NCBI GenBank assembly: GCA_946699065.1
Contig: CAMPDV010000010.1
Coordinates: 372,001-436,000, forward strand
Reading direction: 5' to 3'
Origin: Loxodes magnus
Lineage: Eukaryota; Ciliophora; Karyorelictea; Loxodida; Loxodidae
Length of the DNA stretch: 64,000 nucleotides
Shown in pieces: positions 12,388 to 30,194 of this stretch. The translations under genes and the position numbers were made by a program. Below the pieces are notes generated by a model that was given only the letters and a program-made list of their open reading frames with translations, was not told the origin of the DNA and ran no database searches. The first letter of the stretch is position 1; every line of letters begins with the position of its first letter.

Positions 12388-13210
12388 ATGACTTCTAAGA
12401 AATAACAGAACTTTGAACAAAACACTTAAACAGGAAAATTCTCAAAAATAAAAAAGCGAAATAATTAAAATGAGTGAAAGTGAGAAGTATGATTGATATG
12501 AAGAACATTAACCACTAGGAAATCCAGAACTAAAAAAATTTCCGACACAAACTCAAATAGAAATATTATCTAAGTCATTAAAAGAGTTTAAGTTCAAAAA
12601 TGGATACCTCGCTGATAAATAGAAAAATTGGAAAACTAATAATGTCTTTACTTGAGAAAAAATATTAATCATCATAAGAAATAGAAAACAAACTGGAACA
12701 AAGAATTCTTTAAATTTAATAATAAATTCAGGTAGCACCATTTTCGTTTTAACAGAATTAATCAGATCCTATGAAATAGAAAATGAAGCCTCAAATTAAA
12801 ATAAACAGTAAACGTTTATTTAAAATAACTGTAAATTTAAGATAAGTAAGTGTTACAGGAATAATAGTTTAAAAGAAGAATAAAATGCTACGTGTGCAAT
12901 AAATAACACCAATGAAAATACTGCTACTAACTAAGCGAAATTTAAAGAAATAATAATAAGATATTTTTAGAAAACTATTTAGGATATATCCAACATAAAG
13001 TGGAAAAATTTATAGAAAAAATTCTTTAATTCAAATCTTAATCCTTGGATAAATAATTTTGAAAGCTACGTGCAAGATCAAAACTATTCAGAATATTAAA
13101 AGATGGTGCACTAATGAAAGTGCTACACTGCCTAACTAAGCCTAGTAGGAGATCAAGACAAACTAATGGAGACAAGCTGATAGAATAGGTCAGATGGCTG
13201 ACTACTAAGG
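12388..13210 (+). mobile_element. Transposon ORF remnant with CCHC zinc knuckle (copy A)
   Basis: A frame from an ATG near 12469 starts M-S-E-S-E-K-Y-D-W-Y-E-E-H and reads about 120 residues with TGA as Trp. After a frame change near 12830, a zinc knuckle C-Y-V-C-x3-H-x4-C occurs around 12888-12926, with TGA again inside it as a putative Trp. Knuckles of this kind are typical of retrotransposon Gag or LINE ORF1 proteins. About 500 bp of this unit recur in inverted orientation at about 26975-27465. Past 13080 the sequence looks like a non-coding 3' end. No integrase or reverse transcriptase was recognised. Confidence 0.5.
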
Positions 13211-15395
13211 CTTTAACAAAGCTTTTTAACTTTAACTTTATTATAAATTTTTATTATGAATATAAAAAATTTTAGTACGAAAAGGAAATATCTTATTTTA
13301 ATTAAAATTAAAAAATAAGTTAATTTTGAAGCAATAAATTTGCCTTTAGGTTATATTATCAGAAAAATTTAAAAGAATGTAAAAAAAGAGCAAATATTTA
13401 AATAATTTAAACTAAAAATATTTAATTTATTTTAATTGAGTCTTTTCCAATAAAAATAAACAAAGATAAAATTATATATTATTGCTAATTACTATATTCT
13501 TAATAAATATTTTTTATTATCAACCTTTTAAATAATTTAATAACTAAAAAATATAATAAAACTCAGGTAATAATCATATCTTTAAATATAAAAGTTATTT
13601 ATAAACATTTATTTATATTGAAAAAATTTAGTGAACAAAAATTAAAGAATAAAAAAAGAAATGATTATATCAAAAATTATTCAAAGACAATTCAAATAAG
13701 AAGAGATATTTCCAAAAAGTTAATATTTAATTTAAAACAGTTAAAAATTAAAGAAAGAAAAATAATATACAGACTACGCAATTAATTATTATTCTTTAAA
13801 AAAGATCTGTAAGAAAGACATATAGACTAAGAAGAATTAAAATGCATATGCAAAAAACTAGATACTTTTGAACTCATATTTAAATGTAAGCACTACAGCA
13901 CAACAATAATCTAACTAGAAAATAAAAATCAAAGATTACTAAAGAAATAAAAATCGAAAATAAAAATAATGAAATAGCAATAAAAGAACTGCTTGAATAT
14001 AATCAATTGAAAATAAACAAAATAACAAAATATAACTAATAAAAATAAAAAGAAATTGACCAATAATAAAAAACACCAGAAAACGAATAGAAAAAAATGG
14101 AAGCAACCAGAATCAAACATGAAATCAGACATCAACGAAAATAAGACTAATGAGCAGATTAAAAAACATTCGTATAGCTTTTTAGCAAACAAATTTTTCA
14201 TTAATTATTATTATATTGGAAAATGAATTGCATATATTAATAAATTTAGTAAATATCTAATTTAATTTTTTTCTTATACAAAAACTTAATTTAATTGTCT
14301 AGACATAATTATGTTTAGTAAAGTTTAAATCTTTATTGAAAAATATAATAATTTTAAACTAAAAAAGATTCAAAGAAATAATTTATTACTAGTTTCCATA
14401 AAAGTTTATAAAAATATAAAATATTTAATTAGTATCAATTCATTAAATCTAATTTTTTCGTTGGAATTCACTATAAGCACAATCAAGGTATTCTAAAAAA
14501 TAGAGGCCATCAATCTAAATATTTATATTTATAAGGGTGGGGCGTCTTTGTAAGTTTTACTATCAATGAAATAAAATAAATCATGCTTTAAAAAGTTCAG
14601 TTGAGTCAAGAAAAGTTCATCCTATTATTTTCAATTTAATAGAATAAAGGTTTAGTTTTTCTTGGAATAAAAAAGAGCTAAAATCTTTAATTTTAATTTT
14701 TTAATTAAAAAGAAGAATAAATTAATTAAAGTTTGAATTTGGAAACTAATTAAGGATTTTATATTTTAGCAAAGTTAAATTTTTAATTAAAATTTTAAGA
14801 TAAAACCAAGTTTAAATAACTAAAAAAAAGATTTTTTGCATAAATTTTTAAGTATAAATTAAGAATAAAAAAAGAATCTGTTGAAATATGTAAATTTATT
14901 ATATAATTATTTTATATATGTATCAAATTAAAAGTTGATATAATTTTTTATTGTAAAAAAATTATTTCGTACTCTTGAAATGGCTAAATAAAGAAAATTA
15001 AAGTAAACTGTTAATCTAAAACGAATGAAAAAAAACTAAAAAAATCAAAAACACAAGATTTAGATTTTTTTTTAATATAAATATAAAAAATAATTGAATG
15101 ATTATATTAGGTCTGCCATTTTTAGGCTAAATATTTTTAAGTTAAAAGTTAGGTATAAATAACCACTTCAAATCTGTTTGGATTTTGTCAATCATAAGTA
15201 TTGTTGTTTTTTAGGTTGTTATTTCTTATCTTTTCTAATAATTCGAATCCCAGTCACTTTTAATTGAATTCGTTAACAACCTATTAGATATAAGGAGCTA
15301 AACTCTTTAGTTGTAGTATTTTTTTCAATACAGTTTACCTTCTTAATTGCAATAGATCCTATAGATGATTTCCAATTAGATTTTATTAATTATTT

Positions 15396-15720
15396 TATTT
15401 TTATTAATCTTGGAAGCAGTCTATTACTTTGTGACCTAATCTCTTGCAGTACAAGCATCTCATTGCTTTCCGATATGGAATGAAAGCTGTTGTAGGCTGT
15501 TGCTAAATATTCATTAGATCACTCACTTTTATTTTTTATAACGATGTGCTTTCAGTTAACTTTGCGAATTTGTTGAATTTATGGTCCAAAGAGATTTTCT
15601 TCAGATCATTATATTTATCCTTCAAGTTAAATCGCTTTACTTCTGATCCTCAAATCCTCGACTTGAAAGTCTAGATACCCTTTATACAGTAAGGGTTTTA
15701 TCGTCTATTAAGAATGCTAA
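15396..15720 (-). mobile_element. Gag-like ORF fragment with intact CCHC zinc knuckle
   Basis: The minus strand reads without interruption through a basic, Lys/Asp-rich segment into C-L-Y-C-K-R-L-G-H-K-V-I-D-C, a perfect C-x2-C-x4-H-x4-C knuckle at about 15415-15456, then a Gln/Asn-rich tail using TAA as Gln. This is the RNA-binding motif of Gag or LINE ORF1 proteins. It lies in opposite orientation to the knuckle ORF at 12.9 kb within the same hairpin-ended interval, so the interval may be composite or nested. Confidence 0.5.
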
Positions 15721-16164
15721 AAAAAAATTATCTAATTGAAAGCAGTATTTACACAAGTTCTTTCTTTTTTAATCTTTGAGCACAGTCTCCTTCTCAATAA
15801 AATGTTTAAATTCCATTCCGAAATTTTTTAGTCCAATCCACACAACTCTTCAAGTGCAACTCTCTGAGCAAAAACTAACTCCTTAAAAAACTGATTTTTT
15901 TCAATCCGAAGTTATTTAGTCCGTTCCACATAAATTCTCTTTCGTAAATCTTTGAGCAATAAAATTCTTCTAAAAAAACTGCTTTTTCGATCAGAAGATA
16001 CTTAGTCAGTTCCGCACAAATCTTTTTGTATAAATTTCTGAGCTAAAAAATGTTCTGAAAAACTGTTTATTATTCTAATCCAGAAATTTTGTTTTACGAA
16101 GTTTATCTAGTTTTTTTTATTGAATGTTTTTTTAGAAAGCAGCTTAAGATTTAGTTTCAAGAAC

Positions 16165-16228
16165 AGATTTTATTATAAGAGCGCGCATCAACGAGGTGCT
16201 ACGCGCTCTATAATCAAATTTATTTATT
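16165..16228 (-). repeat. Right hairpin end of the second element
   Basis: AGAGCGCG and CGCGCTCT form an 8 bp perfect stem around a 16-nt loop (about 16178-16209), followed by ATAATCAAATTTATTTATTT. Read in reverse complement it matches the tips at 2310-2330 and 11091. It marks the right boundary of an interval of about 5.1 kb starting near 11087. Confidence 0.55.
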
Positions 16229-17224
16229 TATATCCTTAAATTTTCTTTACTTTTTTTCATATCGTTCATCTTTATTTTTTTAATTTTTATGCATTAAATT
16301 TTTTTTTCGTTTAAAAAGCAAGTAATATACTCTTCAAATGTTCTTTTAATTAACTATAATTTAGATTTTTTTTTGTTATTATTTTAATTATCGATGTATT
16401 ATTTTTTTAAGTATTAACTAATTTTTATTTATCTTTAAAAAATTTCATAGAAAAACATTTTTTTTCATTTTTTTAATTGTTTACAAAATTTGCGAAATTT
16501 TTCTTTTAATTCTCAACTGGCAATTCTTTTTTCTCGTTTTAAATTTTTAATATTTATTAAAAGTGAATTAATAATGGTTTTATATCATAGAGATTTTACT
16601 TATCAAAATATAAATTTTTAGAATATTTCTATAAATACTTTTTTAATTTTTTTCCAAGAAACTTAATCCTGTTTTTTTGGAAGGACAATTTAACTTTACG
16701 ATAATTTTAGGAAGATTTCCAATAGATTTTCGAATTTTTTATGATTAGTAAATAAGTATTGTATACATTTTTTCTGTATTGATTTCCTTTATTTTTTCTC
16801 TAGTTAAGCTTTAATAGATGATAATTTATGCTTATTTATTCTTTTTTTTAAATTTTATATACTCAAACTTTTTTAGTTATATCATTTAACCTTCTATTAT
16901 CTTATCTTAAGCTAATGTGATAAGTAGTTTCTTTAGTTTTATTAAAGTCTTTTAATTTAAATTTATTTTTCAATATAAACTATTAGCGCTATTAATGGGC
17001 TGAACAAATTGAATTGAGAAGATTACTTTATATTTCTATTTGCCTTATAGCTTTATATATCTATAATCAAAAATCAAAAATTTCTTTCAATAATTCCTCT
17101 TAAAATGATCCATCCCAATCGTTTTACGATCAACAATATTTTCTTCATGAACTCAAAGTTATTTAATAGGCGAATTTTAAACATTTAAAAAACGTATAAA
17201 AACTAGAAGGATAAATCGCATTAT

Positions 17225-17720
17225 TTATGTCAAACATTTGAATACTAAAAAAACGAAAATTCACAACTAGTCAATAAAAGAGAAGAACAAATAGAATCAA
17301 AAATCAATCAATTAGCGGAATTGACTGAAGCTTTTTTAAGACATACAACAGCAAATGATCCCATGGACGTGGAACAGAATCTACAACTACAAAGATAAGA
17401 ACTAATGCTGGTTCTGCAGAAAATATGAACATATTTTAAGATAATACTGAAAATTTCAATAAAAATAAGAATTAGAAAGCTTTAAGTTCTGGAAATCTAT
17501 ATGTAATCTATACTGTACTCCAGAAGGACTCGTGGATAGAAAAAAGAGGCATATTGGAAGTGAAATACTGATGGACATTACATATGCACAATAAAAAATA
17601 AATCATTAAATGCTTGGAGAGGAACTCGATTGAAATAAGATTTCAATGATCAAGAGCGGAGATCTCATTACAATAAGATATGTACTTTAAGAAAATGACC
17701 CAAAAGAAGACTGAAGATTG
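17225..17720 (+). mobile_element. Coiled-coil, Gag-like coding remnant
   Basis: The plus strand encodes a Glu/Lys/Gln-rich helix near 17270-17395, then after a frame change a segment up to about 17660 rich in Asn/Lys with several Trp codons. The base composition is more GC-rich than the surroundings. I read it as a remnant of an element ORF interrupted at its 3' side by the TTA array. Function is not established. Confidence 0.3.
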
Positions 17721-17785
17721 AAAATTTAACAAAACTATTAAATTTTTTAAAAGTAAGAACCCAACAAGGGCTGTATCACTATAAT

Positions 17786-22800
<5,015 letters not shown>

Positions 22801-22810
22801 TAAAAGGAGA

Positions 22811-23158
22811 ATGGTAGAAAAGGATGAGTAAGTTGAGTATTAATCTTTAATTACAAAATTGCTTGATGTTGCACATTCTTAAGACTAAAAAGAGAGTAAT
22901 ATAATAGAAGCTACATATGAAATGAAATTAAAGGCAATTCTTATAGCTAAAAAGAATTATTTAACTATTAAAAAAACAATCAAATTCCAAATAAATAAAA
23001 CTATTTACCATATATTTAGTTAAAAGCTTTTAGAAGTAGGATGTGCTCAATCTTAAGAAAATTAAAGTTATAATTTTATCACACTTTAGAAATAAGTAGA
23101 AGAAGAACTAGCACAAGAAGTAAAGAATAGCATTTATAAAAAAATATTGGAATAATGA
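22811..23158 (+). CDS. Putative small helical protein
   Basis: ATG at 22811 runs to a TGA at 23156-23158 (115 residues) with no earlier in-frame TGA. The translation is Glu/Lys/Gln-rich and predicted helical, with balanced hydrophobic positions, which is more protein-like than the flanks. The same frame continues past the TGA, if read as Trp, into a further Asn/Glu-rich stretch up to about 23640, so the gene may be longer or interrupted by small introns. No family is recognised. Confidence 0.25.
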
Positions 23159-23159
23159 G

Positions 23160-24685
23160 CTGCTGAATTAACAATAAATTAGGAAATTAAATTAGCAATT
23201 CATACTCAAATTCTAAAATCTATACCCTTTAAAATATCTTAGATGTTTTAAAATTATTTTAGCGAGAGTGTTTTTTAATTTTTTCGAGCAAATAAGTTTA
23301 TATTACTTTCTTAATTTTGTTCCTATATTATAAATTACCTTCGAAAAAATAAATTAGAGTAATAAAAGAATCATAGTAATTTGCAAAACCTTTTAGAATT
23401 TTTAAGCTAAGATGATACTAATTACTTTTTTAAAGATGAATCTAAAGAGATTTTTCGAGGAACCTACTTAGAAAATAGAGCAATAGAAGAAATCTATAAA
23501 TGCAAAATTATTATACAAACTAGATGAAAAAATAGGTAAGTATTCTTGAAGATGATTATAATTTAAATATATAAGATACAAGAAGTAAAGCCTGAGAGAT
23601 TTGATGTCTGAGCTGAAGAAGCTTTAGAAAATTAAAATGAGTAATAAAATAAATCATTTTTCAGCATAATTTAGAAAATAGAAAAGAGATGGAATATTTA
23701 AATTAATTTAATTAACTTTACTCTCTGAATTTGATATCAGATATTAAATAGCGAACTTTATAAAATAATAAAATAGCAAAGAAATATAACTTTAGTTTTA
23801 TTTCTATTGAATTAATTTGCTAAGTTTTTTTTAATTTTTTTAAACTTTGTTTCAAATACATTAAAAAATCGCTTACAAAAGCATTTTTTATTTTTTATTA
23901 CAAAATATTTAACAAAAGAGACTATTGAAAGTTTTAAGAGACTCATCGCATTTGAACTTAGATATGTAAACTTTTGACAGTATAAGATTCAAACGAAATT
24001 TCTTTGTTTAAAATATTTTAGGAAAACTTAATTTTTAATTTTTTTTATTAATAAAAAAATTTAAGACTTTTTTAAAACGTTTCACTTAGATAATTGTAGA
24101 TAAAATAGAAAATTTGTATAAAAGCAATAAATAAAAAAAAATTCTTCTTACAAAAGAAAAAAAAGTATTGTAAAATTATTTAATCGTATTATAACTTCCA
24201 AGCTATAAATGTGTTGTATATTTTTATGTCTTTTTTGTGTAAACCTCTGAGTAAAAAAAACTTAGACTTTTAGAATTTTTTTCATGGAGCTCTTATGTGA
24301 ACTTAGATAAAAAAACTTTGGTTTTGCTCGCTTTTAATAGATGTTTAAATAGTATTTTTCTTTAAAAACTTTTAGATTGAAGCTTTTAATCTTTTTGAAA
24401 TACTATAAAATTTTTTAATTTAAAGAGGCTCATTAGCAAGTTCATTAAGCAAATAAAAATAAATTTACTAAATCAATTTTATTTTTAAAGAAAAGACCAC
24501 TAATGATCTCTGTTTTTTATAGCATAAGCAAAAAATAATTGGCCTTAATAAAAAGATAAATGAAATGAACTTTGAATCATTATAATAAACTTAAGTAGAA
24601 AAAAGATTCACTTAGATTTATCTTCTTTTAAAACTTGTAGTCATAAACTGTAAAATAAAATTAGTCTTAAATACGTTCATTACAA
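23160..24685. other. AT-rich stretch, possible coding remnant then spacer
   Basis: The segment 23400-23640 (+) has a protein-like reading (Glu-rich, ending near 23645) that could be a 3' exon of the ORF at 22811. After about 23700 there is only T- and A-rich sequence up to the 3' end of the minus-strand kinase/WD40 gene. Nothing else is supported. Confidence 0.3.
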
Positions 24686-24689
24686 ACTC

Positions 24690-26560
24690 TCAACTCGCAA
24701 TTCTCCACTTTCTAACTGTTTTGTCATCACCTCCTGATACTAATCATCTATTGTCACTACTCAATGATATAGACCTAATTGATGTATGCCCTTCAAAAGT
24801 CTGTATACACTCACCCGTAGAAAAGTTCCAAATCTTAATTTTTCCGTCAAGAGAACCAGAAAATATAATACTTGAATCAATATTAAGCTGAATACTTGAT
24901 ACACAACTTGTGTGACCTAGAAGAGTACGAACTAGTTAACCAGTAGAGAAGTCCCATATCTTAATCGATTTGTCATTTGAACCTGATATTATATATTTAT
25001 TATCCAAAGACACAATTACCGAAAAAACATCTTTTGAGTGCCCAGAAAGAGTTCGATCACATTGCCCAGTTAGAAAATCCAAAAAGGAAGATTGGAAAGA
25101 CCAGATCATAATCGATTTATCTTCACTACCTGATACTAATCATTTTCGGTCGCTTGTTATTGTTACCGATAAAACAGGATCCTCATGTCCAGTTAAAGTT
25201 CTCTTACAGCTTCCCGTTTTGAAATCTCATATTTTTATCGATTCATCAGAAGATGCTGATATAATTCATTACTAGTCACTGGAGATTGCTACCGATTCAA
25301 CTCCACACGTATGTCCAGTTAAAGTTCTTGTACAGCTTCCCGTCTTGAAATCTCATATTTTTATCATTCTATCTAGACCTCCTGAGACAATTCATTTCTG
25401 GTCACTGGAGATGGCTACCGAGTAAACTCCATACGTATGTCCAGTTAAAGTTCTCGTACAGCTTCCAGTCTGGAAATCCCAGATCTTTACTGTTATATCT
25501 CCACTTGATACAAGTCATTTCTGGTCCTTTGTTATTCCTACCGAGGTAACTGTATTCGTATGTCCGGTCAATGTTAAGTCTAAAATATTAAAGAATAATT
25601 ACCTTAAGATTTGTCGTATTAAATTTCGTATTTTAAATTTTTGGCTTCGACTTAAGTTATTGCCTTTTATTCTTCGTTAAGATTTAATCTTTTTGCATTG
25701 GATGATAATTTTTCAATTGCCGTATTTGCTTTTGGTTCTGAATTTTAAGATGTCTTTATTATAGCTAACAATTAGTCTTTTATTTATTATAAACTCATTC
25801 TTAGATCAGGATTTTATAATCAACAACCCTAGATGATTTAGCGATACTCTTGAGGACAGTCCTAAGGTATCTCCTCTCTAACTCCTTATAAAATGCCTTT
25901 TTCAATAAATTGATCCTTAGCTTCTTTAAATGGCACTTGACGAGAAGCAATTTCCCAGAATATTACTCCTAATGCAAATACATCAGATTGCTTACTATAT
26001 TTTGGCAAAATGTTCATTAATTCTGGGGCCATCCACTTTATGTTACCAACCTATTAATTATTACTTAAAGGTTTTGATTATGTCTTTACACGAGATAATC
26101 CAAAGTCAGTTATCTTAGCTCTCATTAGAAGATCAATTAATATGTTGTTACTCTTTAGATCTCTATGAATTATGCTTTTCTCATGAATGTACTCTAAACC
26201 CAAAACAATGTCCAAACTTAAATTGTAACGCAAATCCCACAGCAACTCTTATTCACTATGCAACAAATCAAATAAATTAAATGGTAAATATTCCATTACC
26301 AAACATAAAGGATCAGTACAATATCCGAATAAATTTACTATATTAGGGTGATGCATTCTTTAAAATATCGCAATTTCCTAATCCATATCTTTTTTAGCAT
26401 TCTGAGGTATACTTTAGTCGTATAACTCTTTTATCGCTACCTCAATGTAACCCTACATCAAACCCTTATACACAACTCCAAAACCTCCCTTAGCTATCTC
26501 TTAGATTTTTATAATATTTGAAGGTTAGATGATGTAATCTTTTTCGCTTGCTGAAACCAT
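24690..26560 (-). CDS. TKL-type protein kinase fused to seven WD40 repeats
   Basis: A 615-residue protein after removing one 23-nt intron (25580-25602). Residues 15-270 form a kinase domain: Gly-rich loop K-G-G-F-G-V-V-Y-K at 24-32, A-I-K Lys44, H-R-D-L-K-S-N-N at 132-139, D-F-G at 152-154, M-A-P-E near 180, then F-A-L-G-V-I-F-W-E. The H-R-D-L-K-S-N-N loop and the W-M-A-P-E motif fit the tyrosine-kinase-like (MAPKKK/RAF-like) group, and all catalytic residues are present, so it should be an active Ser/Thr kinase. Residues ~321-615 form seven WD40 repeats (L-T-G-H ... I-K-I-W-D), expected to fold as one propeller that binds the kinase's partner or substrate. Trp is often TGA. The stop is TGA at 24690-24692 just after the last blade. 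The start is the ATG immediately before the kinase domain. Confidence 0.9.
25580..25602 (-). other. 23-nt intron in the kinase/WD40 gene
   Basis: On the minus strand the segment starts GTAATTATTC and ends ATATTTTAG. Removing it joins the kinase tail (...Y-D-K-S-Q) in frame to the first WD40 repeat (D-L-T-L-T-G-H). Without removal the two halves are in different frames. Confidence 0.85.
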
Positions 26561-26561
26561 T

Positions 26562-28540
26562 TTTTTTATTTTAAATTAAATTAAAATTTTTATAATTTAA
26601 AAACATAATCAAGATCAAATAAAGTCAAGAGTTCATTCTTTAGATAACAAATTATCTATATACTATTTATAAAAGAAGAAATATAGGAAATTGTTAACAC
26701 TTTTAGAAATAATAAAAGTCTTTTTTTAATTTATAAATTCGAAACTTTTTTGGTCTATCACGAACAAAAATTACAAAAGTAAAATTTAACTAATTATATA
26801 CAAAATGATCTTATAAAATGAAAATTTTTATAAACTCAAGCATATATATTTAAGATAATTTTATGATAATTTAATATCTACCTTATGTTCTGATATTTAA
26901 ATATAACAAAAATTTAAAATAATAAATTTTTAACTTGATTTAAATTAAAACCAAAAAATTTATGTTTTGTAGATTTTATTCTTCTTTTAGACTATTTGCT
27001 CCTGTAACACTTATTTAATTTAAATTTACTAGTTATTTTAAATTAATTTTTACTGTTTATTTTAGTTTGAGGCTTCATTTTCTATTTCCATAGGATTTGA
27101 TTGATTCTATTAAAACAAAAATGGCTTACCTGAATTTATTGCTAAATTTAAAAATTTTTTTTTCTATTTCATATGATGATTAATATTGTTTCTCAAGCAA
27201 AATCTTATTAATTTTTTCAATTTTTCTATTTATCAGTGAGGTATCTATTTTTGAACATAAACTCTTTTAATGACTTAGATAATATTTCTATTTGAGTTTG
27301 TGTCGGAAATTTTTTTAGTTCTGGATTTTAAAGTGGTTAATGTTCTTCATATCAATCATATTTCTCACTTTCACTCATTGTAATTATTTTGCTTTTTTAT
27401 TTTTTAGAGAATTTTTCTGTTTAATTGTTTTGTTCAAAGTTCTGTTATTTCTTAGAAGCCATTTGATGTTAATATAATATAATAATCATTTATCCACTCG
27501 TTTTTATTCTTGAACTTATTTTGACTTATAGCGATATTAAAATTGTAGATTACATTACAAACTCATTTTGCTCTATTAACTCTAATATTACTCAAATCAA
27601 AAGTTCTTTTCAACTTGAACTGTAATTGTGAATAATCTAGGCTATATTCACTAGTAACTAACTCATCTATCCATCTCCTCTGCCTTTCTTTTAATAAATT
27701 AACTGTAGAGAGTAAAAATTAAATAGCAACAGCAATAAATGCCACTTAAAAGTACAGACTAATAAAGAAGAGGTTTATAATTATTAAACTAATAAATCGA
27801 GTAGGAGACAAAGCTTGCTAAAAGATAGGAAAAGTCTTTCATACTCTATAACATAGTAATCAATAACTGCACAAGAGAATAATTAAAATAAAATCAGCTC
27901 CTTGCAGATATTTTAGTAAGTAAAACTGTATAAAGTCGATTAAGCAGTATGAAATGCAAAAAAATGCTAATAAAACTAATAGGAATTACAGTTTAATATG
28001 CAAGCATCAAATAATAAGGATTTACAAGACAGATAAATTTGTATTTTTCTAGAAATAGTTAATTAAGGAAAAATCTTATTTACTAGTAAGAAAAATTAAT
28101 TGCAACAGCTTCAGCAGCAATAGATTTAATAATGATTTCCACAAATATTTTATGGACTCAACTATGTTGAGTTATGCTAACACCTAATTTACTTAAGTTT
28201 TTGTGGCTTTTAAAAAGCAAAATTAATAGTTTTCAAATTCAGATAAAACTTTATACTGTAAAATGTTTATTGGTTAGATAAGAATAATTTGAATATAAAT
28301 AATAATTAGAAACATCAAAATACGAATTTAAAATGAATTCAAAGAAATTATAATCTGCGTGCTTGAAATAAGGCTTTGAGAAATATAAAAGTAGAGAACA
28401 CTATTCTAGGGAAAGTTTTAACTCGTTTTTAAGTGAGTTCAGTAGACTATAAAAATATAATAAAATTCTTTGCTAGTGAATAAGAACAAAATTTCATAAG
28501 AATTATTAAAAAAGAAATTTATTTTGAAAGATAAGAAATT
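26562..28540. mobile_element. Intergenic DNA with an inverted copy of the transposon ORF (copy B)
   Basis: About 26975-27465 is the reverse complement of 12388-12890, with scattered substitutions and small deletions. It includes the M-S-E-S-E-K-Y-D-W ORF start (read on the minus strand from about 27380), and the unit is truncated before the zinc knuckle. The flanks (26562-26950 and 27480-28540) are AT-rich with no recognised gene. Confidence 0.6.
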
Positions 28541-28543
28541 TAA

Positions 28544-28942
28544 ATGATTAAATTTAATTAAAAAATTTTAAGAAGCTTTAATGAAAAGATTACTAAGATT
28601 AAAGTAAATAAAAAACTGGCTTTAAGATCAAAAAGTTTGACAAGATAAGATATGTAAGAACCAATTAATCTTTTGATAAAATGAATTCTATAAAATATAA
28701 ACCTCTCCAAGTACTTTGGAGAGTAAATATTCACATTCATCTAATTATTTTTCATCTCCGAGTTACTAAACTGTAAATTCTGTAAAAATTATTTAAGATA
28801 CGAAATTGATGGTCAAATTATTCCTGTGTAGTATGAGTGCTTGTGTTATGAGTCTGGTTTCTATTTGTAATAAAGAAAGATGGACTTATTAAAGTAAAGA
28901 CGTGGCAGAAGAAAATGCTTCAGATTTACTCTCATACTCTGA
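28544..28942 (+). CDS. Putative ORF with Cys-pair motifs
   Basis: ATG at 28544 runs to a TGA at 28940-28942 (132 residues, one internal TGA as Trp). The C-terminal half contains N-C-K-F-C-K-N-Y-L followed about 20 residues later by Y-E-C-L-C-Y-E-S-G, a possible four-Cys zinc site, then a strongly basic K-Q-R-R-G-R-R-K tail. I do not recognise the family. A transposon origin or a small nucleic-acid-binding protein are both possible. The stop is followed by a short G-run and T-rich DNA. Confidence 0.3.
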
Positions 28943-30190
28943 GGGGGTGGTATAAAAACCCTTCTTGAATCTAACCATTTTTAAATATATATAATAATAT
29001 CAACTTTAAAATTTTTTGGAACAGTCAGCTTACGCTTTTCGTCCTTTAAAATAAAAACTGTTATTTCCCATTTATTTTGCAATTATTTTTCATCACATCT
29101 TCTCACTCTTTTTGGATATCGTCTCTCCATATTTTTTAAATTTATTTATTTCTAATTTTTTCACCATCCGTTGTTAAATAGAATTTTCCATAATTTTATT
29201 CTATTTTTTATTATTTATTTGTTTATATCTTCAGCGATTTAAGTATGTATTCCAAAAATTATATATATTTCTTATTTCTTCATATTTTTTGTAATATTAT
29301 TGAGAGTATTCTTAGCCCCTCAAGCTTTTTTATTCTATTTCCATTTGTAAATTTTGTCTTAAAGGAACTTAAGCTTGAAATTAAATTTATTCTTTAGTTA
29401 TTTTCGAATTTAATGCAAAAGTTTTTTCCACTAGCTTAAATTTGAACATAAGGTTTCTAATGAATTCTAGATTTAATCTGCAAAATTTTGATCTTCCTTT
29501 CTTTTGCTTTCCAGAAGCAATCTAAGATTTTTGTTTATCTCTTTAAATATCTACATTTCTATTTTAATTTGCTCAAATAAGGAATATAGTTAATTTAATT
29601 TATTGATCATAGGCTTTCTCAAGCTTTTGATTTTGCTTGTAAAATCTTGGATATTCGATTTCATGCATGAATAATTTTTCCTTTTTTTAGCTCTAGGTTC
29701 CTACTATTCAACGAATGATTACGATTATTTTGTTAACTACGAATTTAAAATTTGCATTCCCTGGTTTTTTCCATTTTATGGAAAATGATAAAAACTTAAC
29801 AAATCATATTAATTAGTTTATTTTTACTTAATTATACTTTTTAAATTTGATCTCTCTTTTTTATAATTTTAAAGCTATAAGGCTATTCTCTCAAATTATT
29901 TATTTAAAAATCAAACTATAAAATCTAAAAAATATAGCGCTTTCATTTTCTTTTATGCCTTTTAAAATTTAAAATAATAAGCTCGAAGATTTAATAAAAG
30001 TATTAAAAAAATCTGTTTATGGAAATAGATTTAAAATGAAGAATAAAGATTATAAATATGAATTTAAATATAGGCTATTGATTTAAATGAAATTCTATTT
30101 TCTTATTATATAAATGATATTTATATTCTATCAGCTATTTTGCTTGTATATTTAAATTTAAATTATTTTTATATTTTAGATTTTTATTGT
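28943..30190. other. AT-rich spacer
   Basis: Pyrimidine-rich on the plus strand. The minus strand shows Lys/Gln-rich open frames near 29500-29760 but no recognisable motif. It precedes the 3' end of the large minus-strand kinase gene. Confidence 0.35.
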
Positions 30191-30194
30191 TTCG

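Noticed and set aside
13929-14201. Minus-strand 90-residue Phe-rich ORF
   Set aside because: Low-complexity translation of A-rich DNA with no protein-like features.
24970-26118. Plus-strand ORFs over 24970-25275 and 25930-26118
   Set aside because: They are antisense shadows of the minus-strand kinase/WD40 gene.
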